From positions 94,937 through 158,936 of the forward strand of contig CABIWW010000005.1 in NCBI GenBank assembly GCA_902362435.1: a DNA stretch of 64,000 bases, read 5' to 3'. Under the pieces are notes generated by a model. The model ran no database searches. It saw nothing but the letters and a program-made list of their open reading frames with translations, and was not told the DNA's origin. The position numbers were made by a program, and so were the translations under genes. The DNA is from Eubacteriaceae bacterium (lineage in GTDB: Bacteria; Bacillota; Clostridia; Peptostreptococcales; Anaerovoracaceae). Below, one piece after another: positions 20,162 through 30,825 of the stretch (positions within the stretch are counted from its first letter, which is position 1; every line of letters starts with the position of its first letter).

Positions 20162-20467
20162 TTGACTTATGTTTTCGGCTCGATCGCAGGTCTGATCGCA
20201 GGCGGGCTTGCAGGGTACCTCAAAAATCGCTTCCTGTGGCAGAAGTATATGGCGGACAGCTCGTCGTCAGATGCCGGGGCAGGTCAGGCGGGAGGTATCT
20301 ATGCGAGGTCAATGATCAGTTATGCTGTCAATATAGTGACGCTGCTGCTGGTTTTCCTCGTGAGGGATATAGTGCCGTTTGACGATACGGCTTTTCTCAT
20401 AGGAACGGCAGCTGCGCTTGTAGCGATGAACAAGGTGCTGGTTTTCAAACAGAAGAAAGCACTGTGA
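20162..20467 (+). CDS. atpI: ATP synthase subunit I-like small membrane protein
   Basis: 101 residues with two or three membrane segments (about 2-20, 52-70 and 78-95). The only usable start in this frame is TTG at 20162, directly after an in-frame stop at 20156; GAGAGGAG is 11 bases upstream. Sequence conservation is low, as usual for AtpI, and the call rests on position as first gene of the F1Fo operon plus size and hydrophobicity. AtpI helps assemble the c ring and may assist Mg2+ uptake. The middle loop is Ser/Gly/Asp-rich. Confidence 0.65.
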   Translation: MTYVFGSIAGLIAGGLAGYLKNRFLWQKYMADSSSSDAGAGQAGGIYARSMISYAVNIVTLLLVFLVRDIVPFDDTAFLIGTAAALVAMNKVLVFKQKKAL

Positions 20468-20489
20468 CCTGGAAGGGAGGCAGGCGATA

Positions 20490-21158
20490 ATGATAGAGAC
20501 ACTTAATTCTTTTGGGATATCCAACGGGATGATAACGAGTACAGTCATTACGGTCATACTGTGTGTGCTGGCTGTAGTTGCGGGCCGCAGGCTGCAGACT
20601 GTGCCGTCAGGCTTTCAGAATTTTGCAGAGTGGGCTGTGGAGAGTCTGTATGATTTCTTTTCGGATATCATGGGCGGCAAAGCATGTCGGAAGTATTTCC
20701 CGCTTGTAGCGACGCTGTTCATATATATACTGATATGCAACTACAGCGGACTGCTGCCGGGTTCGGGGCATGTAAAGGGGCTGGCGGCTCCGACAAGCTC
20801 GATAAACTGCACTATGGCGCTGGCGATAATAGTGTTCGTAGCGATACAGGTGATAGGCATCAGAGAATCTCACGGCCTGAGATTCTACAAGCACCTGCTG
20901 CAGCCGTTTGCGTTCCTGCTGCCGCTGATGCTGCTGGAGGATCTGGTAAAACCGGTGTCGCTGACGCTGCGACTTTACGGTAATATTTTCGGGGAAGAAA
21001 CGGTAACGTCATCGTTTTTCGATCTCGTACCGATAGGGCTGCCTGTGGTGATGCAGATGCTGAGTGTACTGATGGGGCTGGTGCAGGCACTTGTGTTCGC
21101 ACTGCTTACAGGCATATATATAAAGGAGGCGCTTCCGGAGGAGGAAGAGCATTTGTAA
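20490..21158 (+). CDS. atpB: F1Fo ATP synthase subunit a
   Basis: 222 residues with five or six spans. It is the stator half-channel subunit. The essential arginine lies in the LTLRLYGNIFGEE motif (about residues 154-166), and the C-terminal LVQALVFALLTGIYIKEA is typical. RBS is GGGAGGCAGG. Second gene of the atp operon, 22 bases after atpI. A sodium or proton preference cannot be read from this subunit alone; see the c subunit. Confidence 0.93.
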   Translation: MIETLNSFGISNGMITSTVITVILCVLAVVAGRRLQTVPSGFQNFAEWAVESLYDFFSDIMGGKACRKYFPLVATLFIYILICNYSGLLPGSGHVKGLAAPTSSINCTMALAIIVFVAIQVIGIRESHGLRFYKHLLQPFAFLLPLMLLEDLVKPVSLTLRLYGNIFGEETVTSSFFDLVPIGLPVVMQMLSVLMGLVQALVFALLTGIYIKEALPEEEEHL

Positions 21159-21188
21159 ACTGCAGGCCGGCAGGCATGAAGTTTATAA

Positions 21189-21491
<303 letters not shown>

Positions 21492-21544
21492 AGAATTTCA
21501 TTGCCTTCGGGCATGTAAAAACGCAGTGAAAGGGAGACGGTAAT

Positions 21545-22051
21545 ATGGTTGAAGCATTGGGAATAAGTCTTAAAGAATTTATATTTTACCTGATCAACTT
21601 CCTGATACTGATGGGAGTGCTCACCAGGTTTTTATATAAGCCTTTCTTGAACATGCTGGCTGCCAGGAAGCAGTCCATAAAAGACGCGCTCGACAACGCA
21701 GAGCTTACCAACAGGAGAGCCGATGAGAAAATGGAGCAGTACAGCAAAAGGATCTCAAAGGTCGAAGAGGAAAGCAGAGAGATCATCAGAACTGCGAAGA
21801 TCAAAGCGGATGCACAGGCGCGCGACATCATAGAGGACGCCCGCAAAGAAGCCGGCGATATCATCGCAAAGGCGGAAAAGACTATAGAAAAAGAAAAAGA
21901 AAAGGCTATGGAAGAAATGAAACAGGAAATCGCTGTTCTCGCTGTAATGGCCGCTGAAAAGATCGTGGAACGCGAGATACAGCGTGCCGGACAGGAGGCC
22001 ATAGTTGAAGAGGTTATCAGACAGGCAAGGAGTACAGGATGGAGGAACTGA
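21545..22051 (+). CDS. atpF: F1Fo ATP synthase subunit b
   Basis: 168 residues: one N-terminal span (about 10-30, FIFYLINFLILMGVLTRFLY) and a long charged amphipathic helix forming the peripheral stalk. The conserved KPFLNMLAARKQSI follows the span. It overlaps atpH by 13 bases, so translation is probably coupled. RBS is AAAGGGAGACGG. Confidence 0.95.
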   Translation: MVEALGISLKEFIFYLINFLILMGVLTRFLYKPFLNMLAARKQSIKDALDNAELTNRRADEKMEQYSKRISKVEEESREIIRTAKIKADAQARDIIEDARKEAGDIIAKAEKTIEKEKEKAMEEMKQEIAVLAVMAAEKIVEREIQRAGQEAIVEEVIRQARSTGWRN

Positions 22052-22578
22052 CCATTGATCTGACTTACGGCACTGCTTTGTTCGAGGCTGCCAGGGAAAC
22101 CGGCAAGACTGACCTCATAAACGAAGAGGCGGGACAGCTGATAGAGCTGTTCGGACAGGAACCGGATCTTCACAAATTTGTCAACACTCCGGGGATCTCG
22201 GCTGAGGAAAAGAAAAACGTACTCGAAAATGTCTTCAGAGGAAGGATATGCGATGAGCTTCTGAACTTCCTCTTTATTCTTGCAGACAAAGGCAGGATGA
22301 TGCATTTCGAAAAAATGATAAAGACCTACAGAAAACTCCTGGATAAGCAGGAGGGAGTATCGTACGGTACTGTTTTTTCGGCGGCTCCGCTTAATGATGA
22401 ACATATCAGAGAGCTTGAAGAGGATGCATCGAAGCTTTTCAGAGTTAATGTGAAGCTTGTAAATGAAATAGATCCCAAACTGATCGGAGGCGTGAAGCTG
22501 CTGGTAGAAGGCAAGCTGATCGACGCTTCCGTCAGAAAGCGATTTGACGATCTAAGCAGTCAGATCAGAATGAGTTAG
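22039..22578 (+). CDS. atpH: F1Fo ATP synthase subunit delta
   Basis: 179 residues, the usual length. It links the peripheral stalk to the top of F1. The N-terminal YGTALFEAARETGK and the C-terminal IDPKLIGGVKLLVEGKLIDASVRKRFDDL motif are characteristic. It begins inside atpF with CAAGGAG upstream and ends 12 bases before atpA. Confidence 0.95.
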   Translation: MEELTIDLTYGTALFEAARETGKTDLINEEAGQLIELFGQEPDLHKFVNTPGISAEEKKNVLENVFRGRICDELLNFLFILADKGRMMHFEKMIKTYRKLLDKQEGVSYGTVFSAAPLNDEHIRELEEDASKLFRVNVKLVNEIDPKLIGGVKLLVEGKLIDASVRKRFDDLSSQIRMS

Positions 22579-24147
<1,569 letters not shown>

Positions 24148-24158
24148 GAGGTACGGGA

Positions 24159-25028
24159 ATGTCAGCAAATAACATGCGGGACATAAAGAGACGTATAAAA
24201 AGCGTTTCCAGTACGGAACATATCACGAATGCCATGAAACTGGTGTCTGCCGGCAAGCTGAGAAAGGCGAAAGCGATATTTGAGAAGACGAATGCGAATC
24301 TGCATTACATCACACAGACCATCGCCGAGATCTTTCACAACAGCCAGGATATACCGCAGGAATACCTTGCCGGTAACAGAGAGATAAAGACGACATGCTA
24401 TATAGTAGTAACGAGCGGACGCGGCCTTTGCGGAGGATTCAATTCGGCTATCCTCAAGGAAGCGCAGCGCGAGATAGATACCGACTGGGAGGAGCCTGTC
24501 ATATACGCGATAGGATCGAAGGGCAAGGAGTACTTCGAAAAGCGCGGATATAAGATCTGCGGAGATTATCTGGCTCCGCCTGAGAACATATCGTTCCTGG
24601 AGACGCGTGAAATGAGCAAGCCTATCATAGAAATGTATGATAAAGGCGAGATCGACGAGGTCGTACTCATATATACGTCGTTCATAAGCTCCATGCAGCA
24701 GGAAGTGAAGAATGTGGTGCTGCTGCCTTTCGAAGTCGAGGAAGATTCGGAAGATGTAATAACGACGAACAAGCAGGTGGAATACGAGCCTTCCGTTGAA
24801 GCGGTATTCAACTACCTGGTGCCTAAATATGTAGAGATGATGATCTATTCTGCTGTGGTAGAGTCTGCTACGTGTGAGCATGCGGCGAGGAGAAACGCGA
24901 TGGAAAACGCTACTGACAATGCCAGGGAGATGCTGGATCAGCTGTCTCTCTACTACAACAGAGCAAGACAGTCTGCGATCACAGACGAGATCATAGAAAT
25001 CGTGGCCGGTTCCGAGGCACAGAAATAG
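24159..25028 (+). CDS. atpG: F1Fo ATP synthase subunit gamma
   Basis: 289 residues, the central shaft. N-terminal MRDIKRRIKSVSSTEHITNAMKLVSAGKLRKAK and C-terminal MENATDNAREMLDQLSLYYNRARQSAITDEIIEIVAGS helices pair in the shaft. The middle TSGRGLCGGFNS is conserved. RBS is AGGAGGTACGG. The gap to atpD is 9 bases. Confidence 0.96.
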   Translation: MSANNMRDIKRRIKSVSSTEHITNAMKLVSAGKLRKAKAIFEKTNANLHYITQTIAEIFHNSQDIPQEYLAGNREIKTTCYIVVTSGRGLCGGFNSAILKEAQREIDTDWEEPVIYAIGSKGKEYFEKRGYKICGDYLAPPENISFLETREMSKPIIEMYDKGEIDEVVLIYTSFISSMQQEVKNVVLLPFEVEEDSEDVITTNKQVEYEPSVEAVFNYLVPKYVEMMIYSAVVESATCEHAARRNAMENATDNAREMLDQLSLYYNRARQSAITDEIIEIVAGSEAQK

Positions 25029-26429
<1,401 letters not shown>

Positions 26430-26441
26430 CAGGAGATCGTC

Positions 26442-26879
26442 ATGGCAAACAGTGTGAAATTAGAGATAATAACACCTTCAAAGCTGTTTTACAGAGGATA
26501 TGTGGATATCGTCATCACTACTACACTGGAAGGCGATGAGGGCTTTATGTACGGACATTCATGGGCGTGCAAGCTGCTGGACATCGGCGAGCTGTGGATA
26601 CAGGAGGCCGGTGCAGGCAAGGATGAGTACCGCGTTGCCGCGATAGCAGGCGGATTTATCGATGTCAGAGACAGCATCATCATATACACGGACGCTGTTG
26701 AGTGGTCCGAAGATATAGACATGGAAAGAGTCCTCAGTGAAAAGGCGAAGGCTGAAGACTGGCTGACGCACCATGAAAAGGATGCGGACCCTAACGATGT
26801 GACGAAAGCGAAGATCGCCATTTCAAAAGCGATCACGAGATCCCACGTGGCAGAGGGCGGATACAGACGCGGACACTGA
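26442..26879 (+). CDS. atpC: F1Fo ATP synthase subunit epsilon
   Basis: 145 residues: an N-terminal beta sandwich (about 1-88) and a C-terminal helical hairpin (about 89-135) that regulates F1. The beginning KLEIITPSKLFYRGYVDIV fits the family. The usual GxxxILxxH segment (here GHSWACKLLDIGEL) is divergent. Last structural gene of the operon. RBS is CAGGAGATCG. Confidence 0.9.
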   Translation: MANSVKLEIITPSKLFYRGYVDIVITTTLEGDEGFMYGHSWACKLLDIGELWIQEAGAGKDEYRVAAIAGGFIDVRDSIIIYTDAVEWSEDIDMERVLSEKAKAEDWLTHHEKDADPNDVTKAKIAISKAITRSHVAEGGYRRGH

Positions 26880-26900
26880 TGAGAAGCATGGAGGTGGCAT

Positions 26901-27152
26901 ATGTGCGATGAAAAAAGGATAGCGCTGATAGGCGTTATAGTGGAGAATCAGGATGCGGTGGAGGAAATGAATCATCTGCTTCACGATTACCGCGAACATA
27001 TAATCGGCAGGATGGGGATCCCTCATCCGGAGAAAAAACTTTCGATCATCAGTCTCGCTGTTGAGTCCGATCAGGACACGATCAGTGCGCTGTCGGGCAA
27101 GCTCGGCGCGCTCGACGGTGTCAGCACGAAGACGGTGTACTCGAAAAAATAG
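26901..27152 (+). CDS. TM1266-type iron-only hydrogenase system regulator
   Basis: 83 residues with an ACT-like beta-alpha fold. The sequence follows the family closely: KRIALIGVIVENQDAVEEMNHLLHDY, HIIGRMGIPHPEKKLSIISLAV and ISALSGKLGALDGVSTKTVYSK. TIGR03959/TM1266 proteins are usually coded beside [FeFe]-hydrogenase maturation genes and are thought to be regulatory; the mechanism is not known. Here it sits 21 bases behind atpC with its own GGAGGTGG site, so it may be co-expressed with the ATP synthase. The [FeFe] hydrogenase of this window is 16 kb away. Confidence 0.85.
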   Translation: MCDEKRIALIGVIVENQDAVEEMNHLLHDYREHIIGRMGIPHPEKKLSIISLAVESDQDTISALSGKLGALDGVSTKTVYSKK

Positions 27153-27231
27153 CGTTAGAAAAAAACAGAGATTTTTATGCCGGCAGTTTTGGGAGATCCT
27201 GAAATTTGTCGGCATCATTATAAGGAAAATA

Positions 27232-27260
27232 TTGGCGAAGCATCATAATAATGGTATAAC
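27232..27260 (+). promoter_or_regulatory. Promoter of the small toxin gene
   Basis: TTGGCG (27232-27237) and TATAAC (27255-27260) are 17 bases apart, and TGG directly before TATAAC gives an extended -10. The predicted transcript begins near 27267, about 53 bases before the toxin ATG. Confidence 0.65.
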
Positions 27261-27295
27261 GAACCTGGAGAAGCCAGAGACACGGTGGACGGAAG

Positions 27296-27317
27296 CTCCC
27301 TGGAAAGGGAGGTGATA
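27296..27317 (+). promoter_or_regulatory. Hairpin partly masking the toxin ribosome site
   Basis: CTCCC (27296-27300) pairs with GGGAG (27307-27311) across the loop TGGAAA. The right arm belongs to the very strong Shine-Dalgarno GGGAGGTGAT (27307-27316) of the toxin gene. Such masking of the ribosome site is common in type I toxin mRNAs. Confidence 0.5.
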
Positions 27318-27319
27318 CT

Positions 27320-27406
27320 ATGATTACATATGAAGCCTTGAGTGCGTTCTGCACTGCCGGACTTTTGATAGTCGCAGTTATTGCCTTGTTGAAAGACAAG
27401 CATTAG
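27320..27406 (+). CDS. Small holin-like toxin peptide (Hol-Tox/TxpA-like)
   Basis: 28 residues, beginning MITYEALSAF and ending KDKH, with a single hydrophobic helix between (about residues 8-24). The MxxYEAL start, the one span and the short basic tail match the putative holin-like toxin family (PF16935) of Firmicutes, membrane-acting type I toxins. A near-perfect Shine-Dalgarno sequence, a dedicated promoter upstream and a strong 3' hairpin bound the gene. An opposing promoter starts an antisense RNA just downstream. I infer a type I toxin-antitoxin pair; toxicity itself is not shown by sequence. Confidence 0.75.
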   Translation: MITYEALSAFCTAGLLIVAVIALLKDKH

Positions 27407-27415
27407 TTTTTACAG

Positions 27416-27465
27416 GAAGTAAAAACTCCGTCCATGATTTCCCAGTCGCGACGGAGTTTTACTTC
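27416..27465. terminator. Long bidirectional hairpin shared by toxin mRNA and antisense RNA
   Basis: The arm 27416-27432 (GAAGTAAAAACTCCGTC) pairs with 27450-27465 (GACGGAGTTTTACTTC), 16 bp with one bulged A and a 17-base loop. Each strand ends in a T-rich arm, so it can terminate transcription in both directions. The two RNAs would be complementary over this whole element. Confidence 0.8.
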
Positions 27466-27507
27466 TAACGATTAAGGGAGCAGCCGTTCATCGGCTTCTC
27501 TTTCTAT
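27416..27507 (-). ncRNA. Predicted antisense antitoxin RNA
   Basis: On the minus strand TTGACA (27542-27537) and TATAGT (27519-27514) have a 17-base spacer, close to consensus. Transcription would start near 27507, make a small hairpin (AGCCG/CGGCT at about 27496-27482) and end in the shared terminator, giving an RNA of about 90 bases that overlaps the 3' end of the toxin mRNA. No open frame of note lies in it. The RNA is inferred from its promoter and terminator. Confidence 0.65.
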
Positions 27508-27513
27508 ATCAAA

Positions 27514-27542
27514 ACTATACCTCTTTCTCGATTCTGTGTCAA
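27514..27542 (-). promoter_or_regulatory. Promoter of the antisense RNA
   Basis: Read on the minus strand: TTGACA, 17-base spacer, TATAGT. It lies after the end of the convergent FeoB-like gene (stop at 27610) and points toward the toxin, so its likely product is the antitoxin RNA. Confidence 0.7.
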
Positions 27543-27609
27543 CGGTTGTGCCGGTATTTAAAGGAAAATGCCTGCACATATCTGAAGGGCGACGCGTGAT
27601 GCTTTGCGC

Positions 27610-29067
27610 TCACAGATGACAGAAGATATTGTAGATCATGAAGCACACGCTCCATGCGAGCAGTATGTGGCCGAAACACATTATGATGCTGCAGCGCCAG
27701 CTGCCCGTCTCTTTTCGAACGGTAGCCAGTGTGGCGATACATGGAACGTATAGCAGACAGAAGACCATGAATGAAATAGCGCCGGCAGGTGTGAAAATGC
27801 TGCTGAGCAGTGAGAACGAGGACATTCCGGAGCTGCTGGCGATCACGGAGAATGTACTGATGATCGCTTCTTTTGCGGAAAGTCCGGCGATCATCGCAGA
27901 TGCGGCCTGCCAGCTGCCGAATCCCAGCGGCTCGAAGAAAGGTGCAACGGAGCGTCCTAAAAATACCAGTATGCTTTCACGGCAGTCGGAAACCATGTGA
28001 AGACTGCAGTCGAACGACTGCAGGAACCATATGACTACCGAAGCGGCCAGGATCACAGAAAAGGCTTTTTTTACAAAACCAAGTGAATTTGTGAGAACGA
28101 TATCAAGTACATAAGATATACGCGGCGGCTTCAGGGAGGGAGTGGTGAAATGTCCACCTCCCGTTCTTGTTTTGTGCCCGGCGCTGTATCCGGAGCCACG
28201 CTGGCAGCGGCAGTTCGAACTGCTCAAGTTATTCGGTCTGCGGCCGTCCGCGATTTTACCGGCAAGACCGGCGCATATCATAGCGGTCGTGATCCCGGTG
28301 AGATAAATGAACCAGACGACGATCGCGCGGTGATCTTCGAAGAAAGCAGAGATGAGCACAGAGTATACGGGCAGCCTGGCGCTGCATGACATGAACGGTA
28401 TCATGAATATAGTGCGCAGTTTTTTGTTGCCTTCTAGCATCGATGATGCGCTCATCACGGCGGGCACTGCACAGCCGAAACCCATGATGAGCGGCACGAT
28501 GCACTGGCCTGAAAGTCCGAGTCGTGACATGCCGCTGTCGAACAGTGCGGCAGCATACGAGAAATAGCCGCAGTCCTCAAGTATTGCCAGCAGGCAGAAC
28601 AGTACAGCGATGAGCGGCACGAATGACAGCACGCTGCCGATGCCGGGGCAGATCCCGTATATCAGCAGATCGTGCAGAGGGCGGCATGTTCCGGCGGTGA
28701 GGAGGATATGATCGAGCCGGGCGGTACAGATATCAAGCGCAGTGGCCAGCAGAACGCTCAATGATCTGCCGACGGTATCGAAGGTCAGATGAAAAACCGT
28801 GAACATCACAGCTGCAAAAATCGGAAGACCTGTTATCTTCCCGGAAAGGAGCCGGCGGGCAATGCTGTTGTGCATCAGAGGATCCCCGGCTTTTGAGGTC
28901 CGTGCACTTTGTGCAGTACGCGAGGCCTGAGTGGTGTATACGCCCTTTTTTGCAAAGTGGCTGCACAGTTTTTTTATTTTGTAAAAAATATCGCTTTTAT
29001 ATTTCATGAATATCACCAGCATCACAATGTGGATGATGGTGAACGAGATCGCTGCAGTTTTTAACAT
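27610..29067 (-). CDS. FeoB-like membrane permease lacking the GTPase domain
   Basis: 485 residues. The ATG at 29067 has GGAGGTG eight bases upstream, so the short N terminus is genuine. After one span and a basic/Ser-rich cytoplasmic stretch (about 22-75), the FeoB core begins at LLSGKITGLPIFAAVMFTVF. It keeps both gate motifs: GFGCAVPAVMSA and IPFMSCSARLPVYSVLI, plus the C-terminal half with GLSAKEAIISTF. FeoB proteins take up Fe2+. The G-protein domain (GxxxxGKS, NxxD) that normally fills the first 170 residues is missing, and no FeoA or separate G protein is adjacent. A Cys/Arg/Gly/Thr-rich insertion (about 285-315) is unusual. It may transport another cation or use a partner protein. Confidence 0.8.
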   Translation of the reverse strand: MLKTAAISFTIIHIVMLVIFMKYKSDIFYKIKKLCSHFAKKGVYTTQASRTAQSARTSKAGDPLMHNSIARRLLSGKITGLPIFAAVMFTVFHLTFDTVGRSLSVLLATALDICTARLDHILLTAGTCRPLHDLLIYGICPGIGSVLSFVPLIAVLFCLLAILEDCGYFSYAAALFDSGMSRLGLSGQCIVPLIMGFGCAVPAVMSASSMLEGNKKLRTIFMIPFMSCSARLPVYSVLISAFFEDHRAIVVWFIYLTGITTAMICAGLAGKIADGRRPNNLSSSNCRCQRGSGYSAGHKTRTGGGHFTTPSLKPPRISYVLDIVLTNSLGFVKKAFSVILAASVVIWFLQSFDCSLHMVSDCRESILVFLGRSVAPFFEPLGFGSWQAASAMIAGLSAKEAIISTFSVIASSSGMSSFSLLSSIFTPAGAISFMVFCLLYVPCIATLATVRKETGSWRCSIIMCFGHILLAWSVCFMIYNIFCHL

Positions 29068-29136
29068 CAAAACACCTCCGCGGATGCGAACGTCTGAATT
29101 TTACTTAAAAGGTACACTTACGCGCGTCAAATATGA

Positions 29137-29142
29137 TATAAT
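29137..29142 (+). promoter_or_regulatory. -10 element before the radical SAM gene
   Basis: TATAAT at 29137-29142 lies about 120 bases before the start codon. No good -35 is at the right distance, so this is only a suggestion. Confidence 0.3.
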
Positions 29143-29260
29143 CATAAAAATACTGAACGCCGGGGCGGGCGTACGGATGTTCAAGCATATGCGCGGCATG
29201 CCGGACAGATTACAGGAAAGGGCGCAGCGCAGAGATATTTACATATATAAGGAGTGAAAT

Positions 29261-30403
29261 ATGGAGAGAACTTTCAGGATAGGACCTATCAGACCGCCGA
29301 GTGAAGCGGAGAGCCTGCTGCTGCAGGTGACGAACGGATGCACGTGGAATAAATGCAAATTCTGTCAGCTGTACAGGCATACAAAGTTCAAAGCCTACAG
29401 CGCGGACAGCATCAAAGCAGACATAGACAATATGGTATACCAGGCGCAGATCGTCGAACAGTACAGGAACGGCGACGGGACGTGGGATATAGACGGAATC
29501 AACGCAGAGCTGATGAAAGGAACGGAAGACGAAAGACAGTGCCTTTACATGATGGCCAACTGGATCATAGACGGAGCGGAAAACGTCTTCCTGCAGGACG
29601 GCAACACTACGGCGCTGAGCAGCGGCAGACTCAGCGATGTGCTGATATATCTCAGGCAGGCGTTCCCGTCGATAAGGCGTATAACATCCTACGGGCGAGC
29701 AGAAAACCTTTCGAAAGTAAGCGCGGAGGAATTTGCAGAGCTGAAAAAAGCGGGGCTGGACAGGATCCATTCCGGATTTGAAACCGGCTCGGACGCCGTG
29801 CTGAAGAAGATAAACAAAGGCGTGACGCAGGAGCAGGAAATAACGGCAGGAAAGAATGTAAAGGCCGGGGGCATCGAGCTTTCGGTGTATTTCATGCCGG
29901 GGGCAGGCGGAAAGGAGCTCACGAGTGAAAATGCTGAGGAGACGGCATACGTCATAAATGAAGTGGATCCTGATTTTCTGCGTATCAGGACTGCTGCAGT
30001 CAAACCGGGAACGGAGCTGTATGATGATTTCAGAAGAGGCGAATTCACGCTTTGCAGCGACGATGAGAAGCTCATCGAGCTGAGGACTGTCATCGAGAAA
30101 GCTGAAGGCGTGGATACGAGGCTGGTCAGCGATCATATGATCAACCTTCTGCAGGATGTAGAGGGCAGTCTCAGAAATGAGAAAAGCCGGATGCTGGGAC
30201 TTATAGATGGATATTTTGCCATGTCGGAGCGTGAAAGGCGCATGTATCAGGCTGCGCGCAGGATGGTGCGCGTGAGCAAGCCTGCCGATATGTCGAGACT
30301 GAGGCCGCAGGAACTGGAACGGATCGGACGTATGGTCGATGAAGTGAAAGATCCTTATCAGTGGGAGATACAGATGAATGCGCTGATATCGCGTTATATT
30401 TAA
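29261..30403 (+). CDS. Radical SAM protein with CX4CX2C cluster motif
   Basis: 380 residues. The iron-sulfur cysteines are C27, C32 and C35 in TNGCTWNKCKFCQLY, a CX4CX2C spacing rather than the usual CX3CX2C. The B12-free Elp3/MiaB-like fold continues with a SAM-binding GxIxGxxxE-like stretch (HSGFETGSDAVLKKINKG), then VYFMPGAGG, and ends in a helical domain. Related proteins are mostly uncharacterised radical SAM enzymes with a GCTxNxCxFC motif. RBS is AAGGAGTGA. It stands alone between the divergent FeoB-like gene and patA, with no substrate protein beside it, so the reaction is unknown. Confidence 0.75.
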   Translation: MERTFRIGPIRPPSEAESLLLQVTNGCTWNKCKFCQLYRHTKFKAYSADSIKADIDNMVYQAQIVEQYRNGDGTWDIDGINAELMKGTEDERQCLYMMANWIIDGAENVFLQDGNTTALSSGRLSDVLIYLRQAFPSIRRITSYGRAENLSKVSAEEFAELKKAGLDRIHSGFETGSDAVLKKINKGVTQEQEITAGKNVKAGGIELSVYFMPGAGGKELTSENAEETAYVINEVDPDFLRIRTAAVKPGTELYDDFRRGEFTLCSDDEKLIELRTVIEKAEGVDTRLVSDHMINLLQDVEGSLRNEKSRMLGLIDGYFAMSERERRMYQAARRMVRVSKPADMSRLRPQELERIGRMVDEVKDPYQWEIQMNALISRYI

Positions 30404-30825
30404 GGTTTTGCAGGGTGAGGCGGCGTTTTTCCGGCCGTGATAAAAATGCGGAGAAAAACCGCAAACAAAAAACAACGGAGTTTTTTGACAAATTAGAAGA
30501 ATCGGTATTAATCCGAAAAAGTGTATCAAAAATGATAACGAATCTCAAAAACGATACACAAATCCACTAAAAAATACAGTATACACAGTGTCAAAGCTTA
30601 ATGTCCATAAAAAAACATGTAAAAACATGAAAAATGAAAGGCTTGAAACTACAAGGAAAGAGCGACTTTTTCAGAAAATTCAATTCTCTGAAAAACAAAA
30701 TAATCAAAATTCTGAATTAGTTGGCACGGATATTGAATATATAGTAGGCAGAAGTTACATCGATTGCCGCTAATAATAGAGCGGTGAAAGAAAAAACAAA
30801 ACCTAAGTAAAAAGGGAGGATAATT
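30404..30825. promoter_or_regulatory. AT-rich leader and possible operator upstream of patA
   Basis: 422 bases without a convincing gene and with clearly lower GC than the flanks. GTGTATC (30521-30527) and GATACAC (30553-30559) form an inverted pair, and a related GTATACAC lies at 30579-30586, suggesting binding sites for a regulator. A TTGACA is at 30485-30490, but no good -10 follows at the right distance. The ribosome site of patA is AAAGGGAGGA just before 30826. Confidence 0.4.

Noticed and set aside
20155..20382. Alternative reading frame at the atpI position
   Set aside because: It gives an Arg-rich soluble peptide, whereas the TTG frame gives a membrane protein of the right size for AtpI and ends just before atpB.
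30588..30773. 61-codon frame upstream of patA
   Set aside because: Very Lys/Asn-rich, no ribosome site, located in an AT-rich leader; more likely random.
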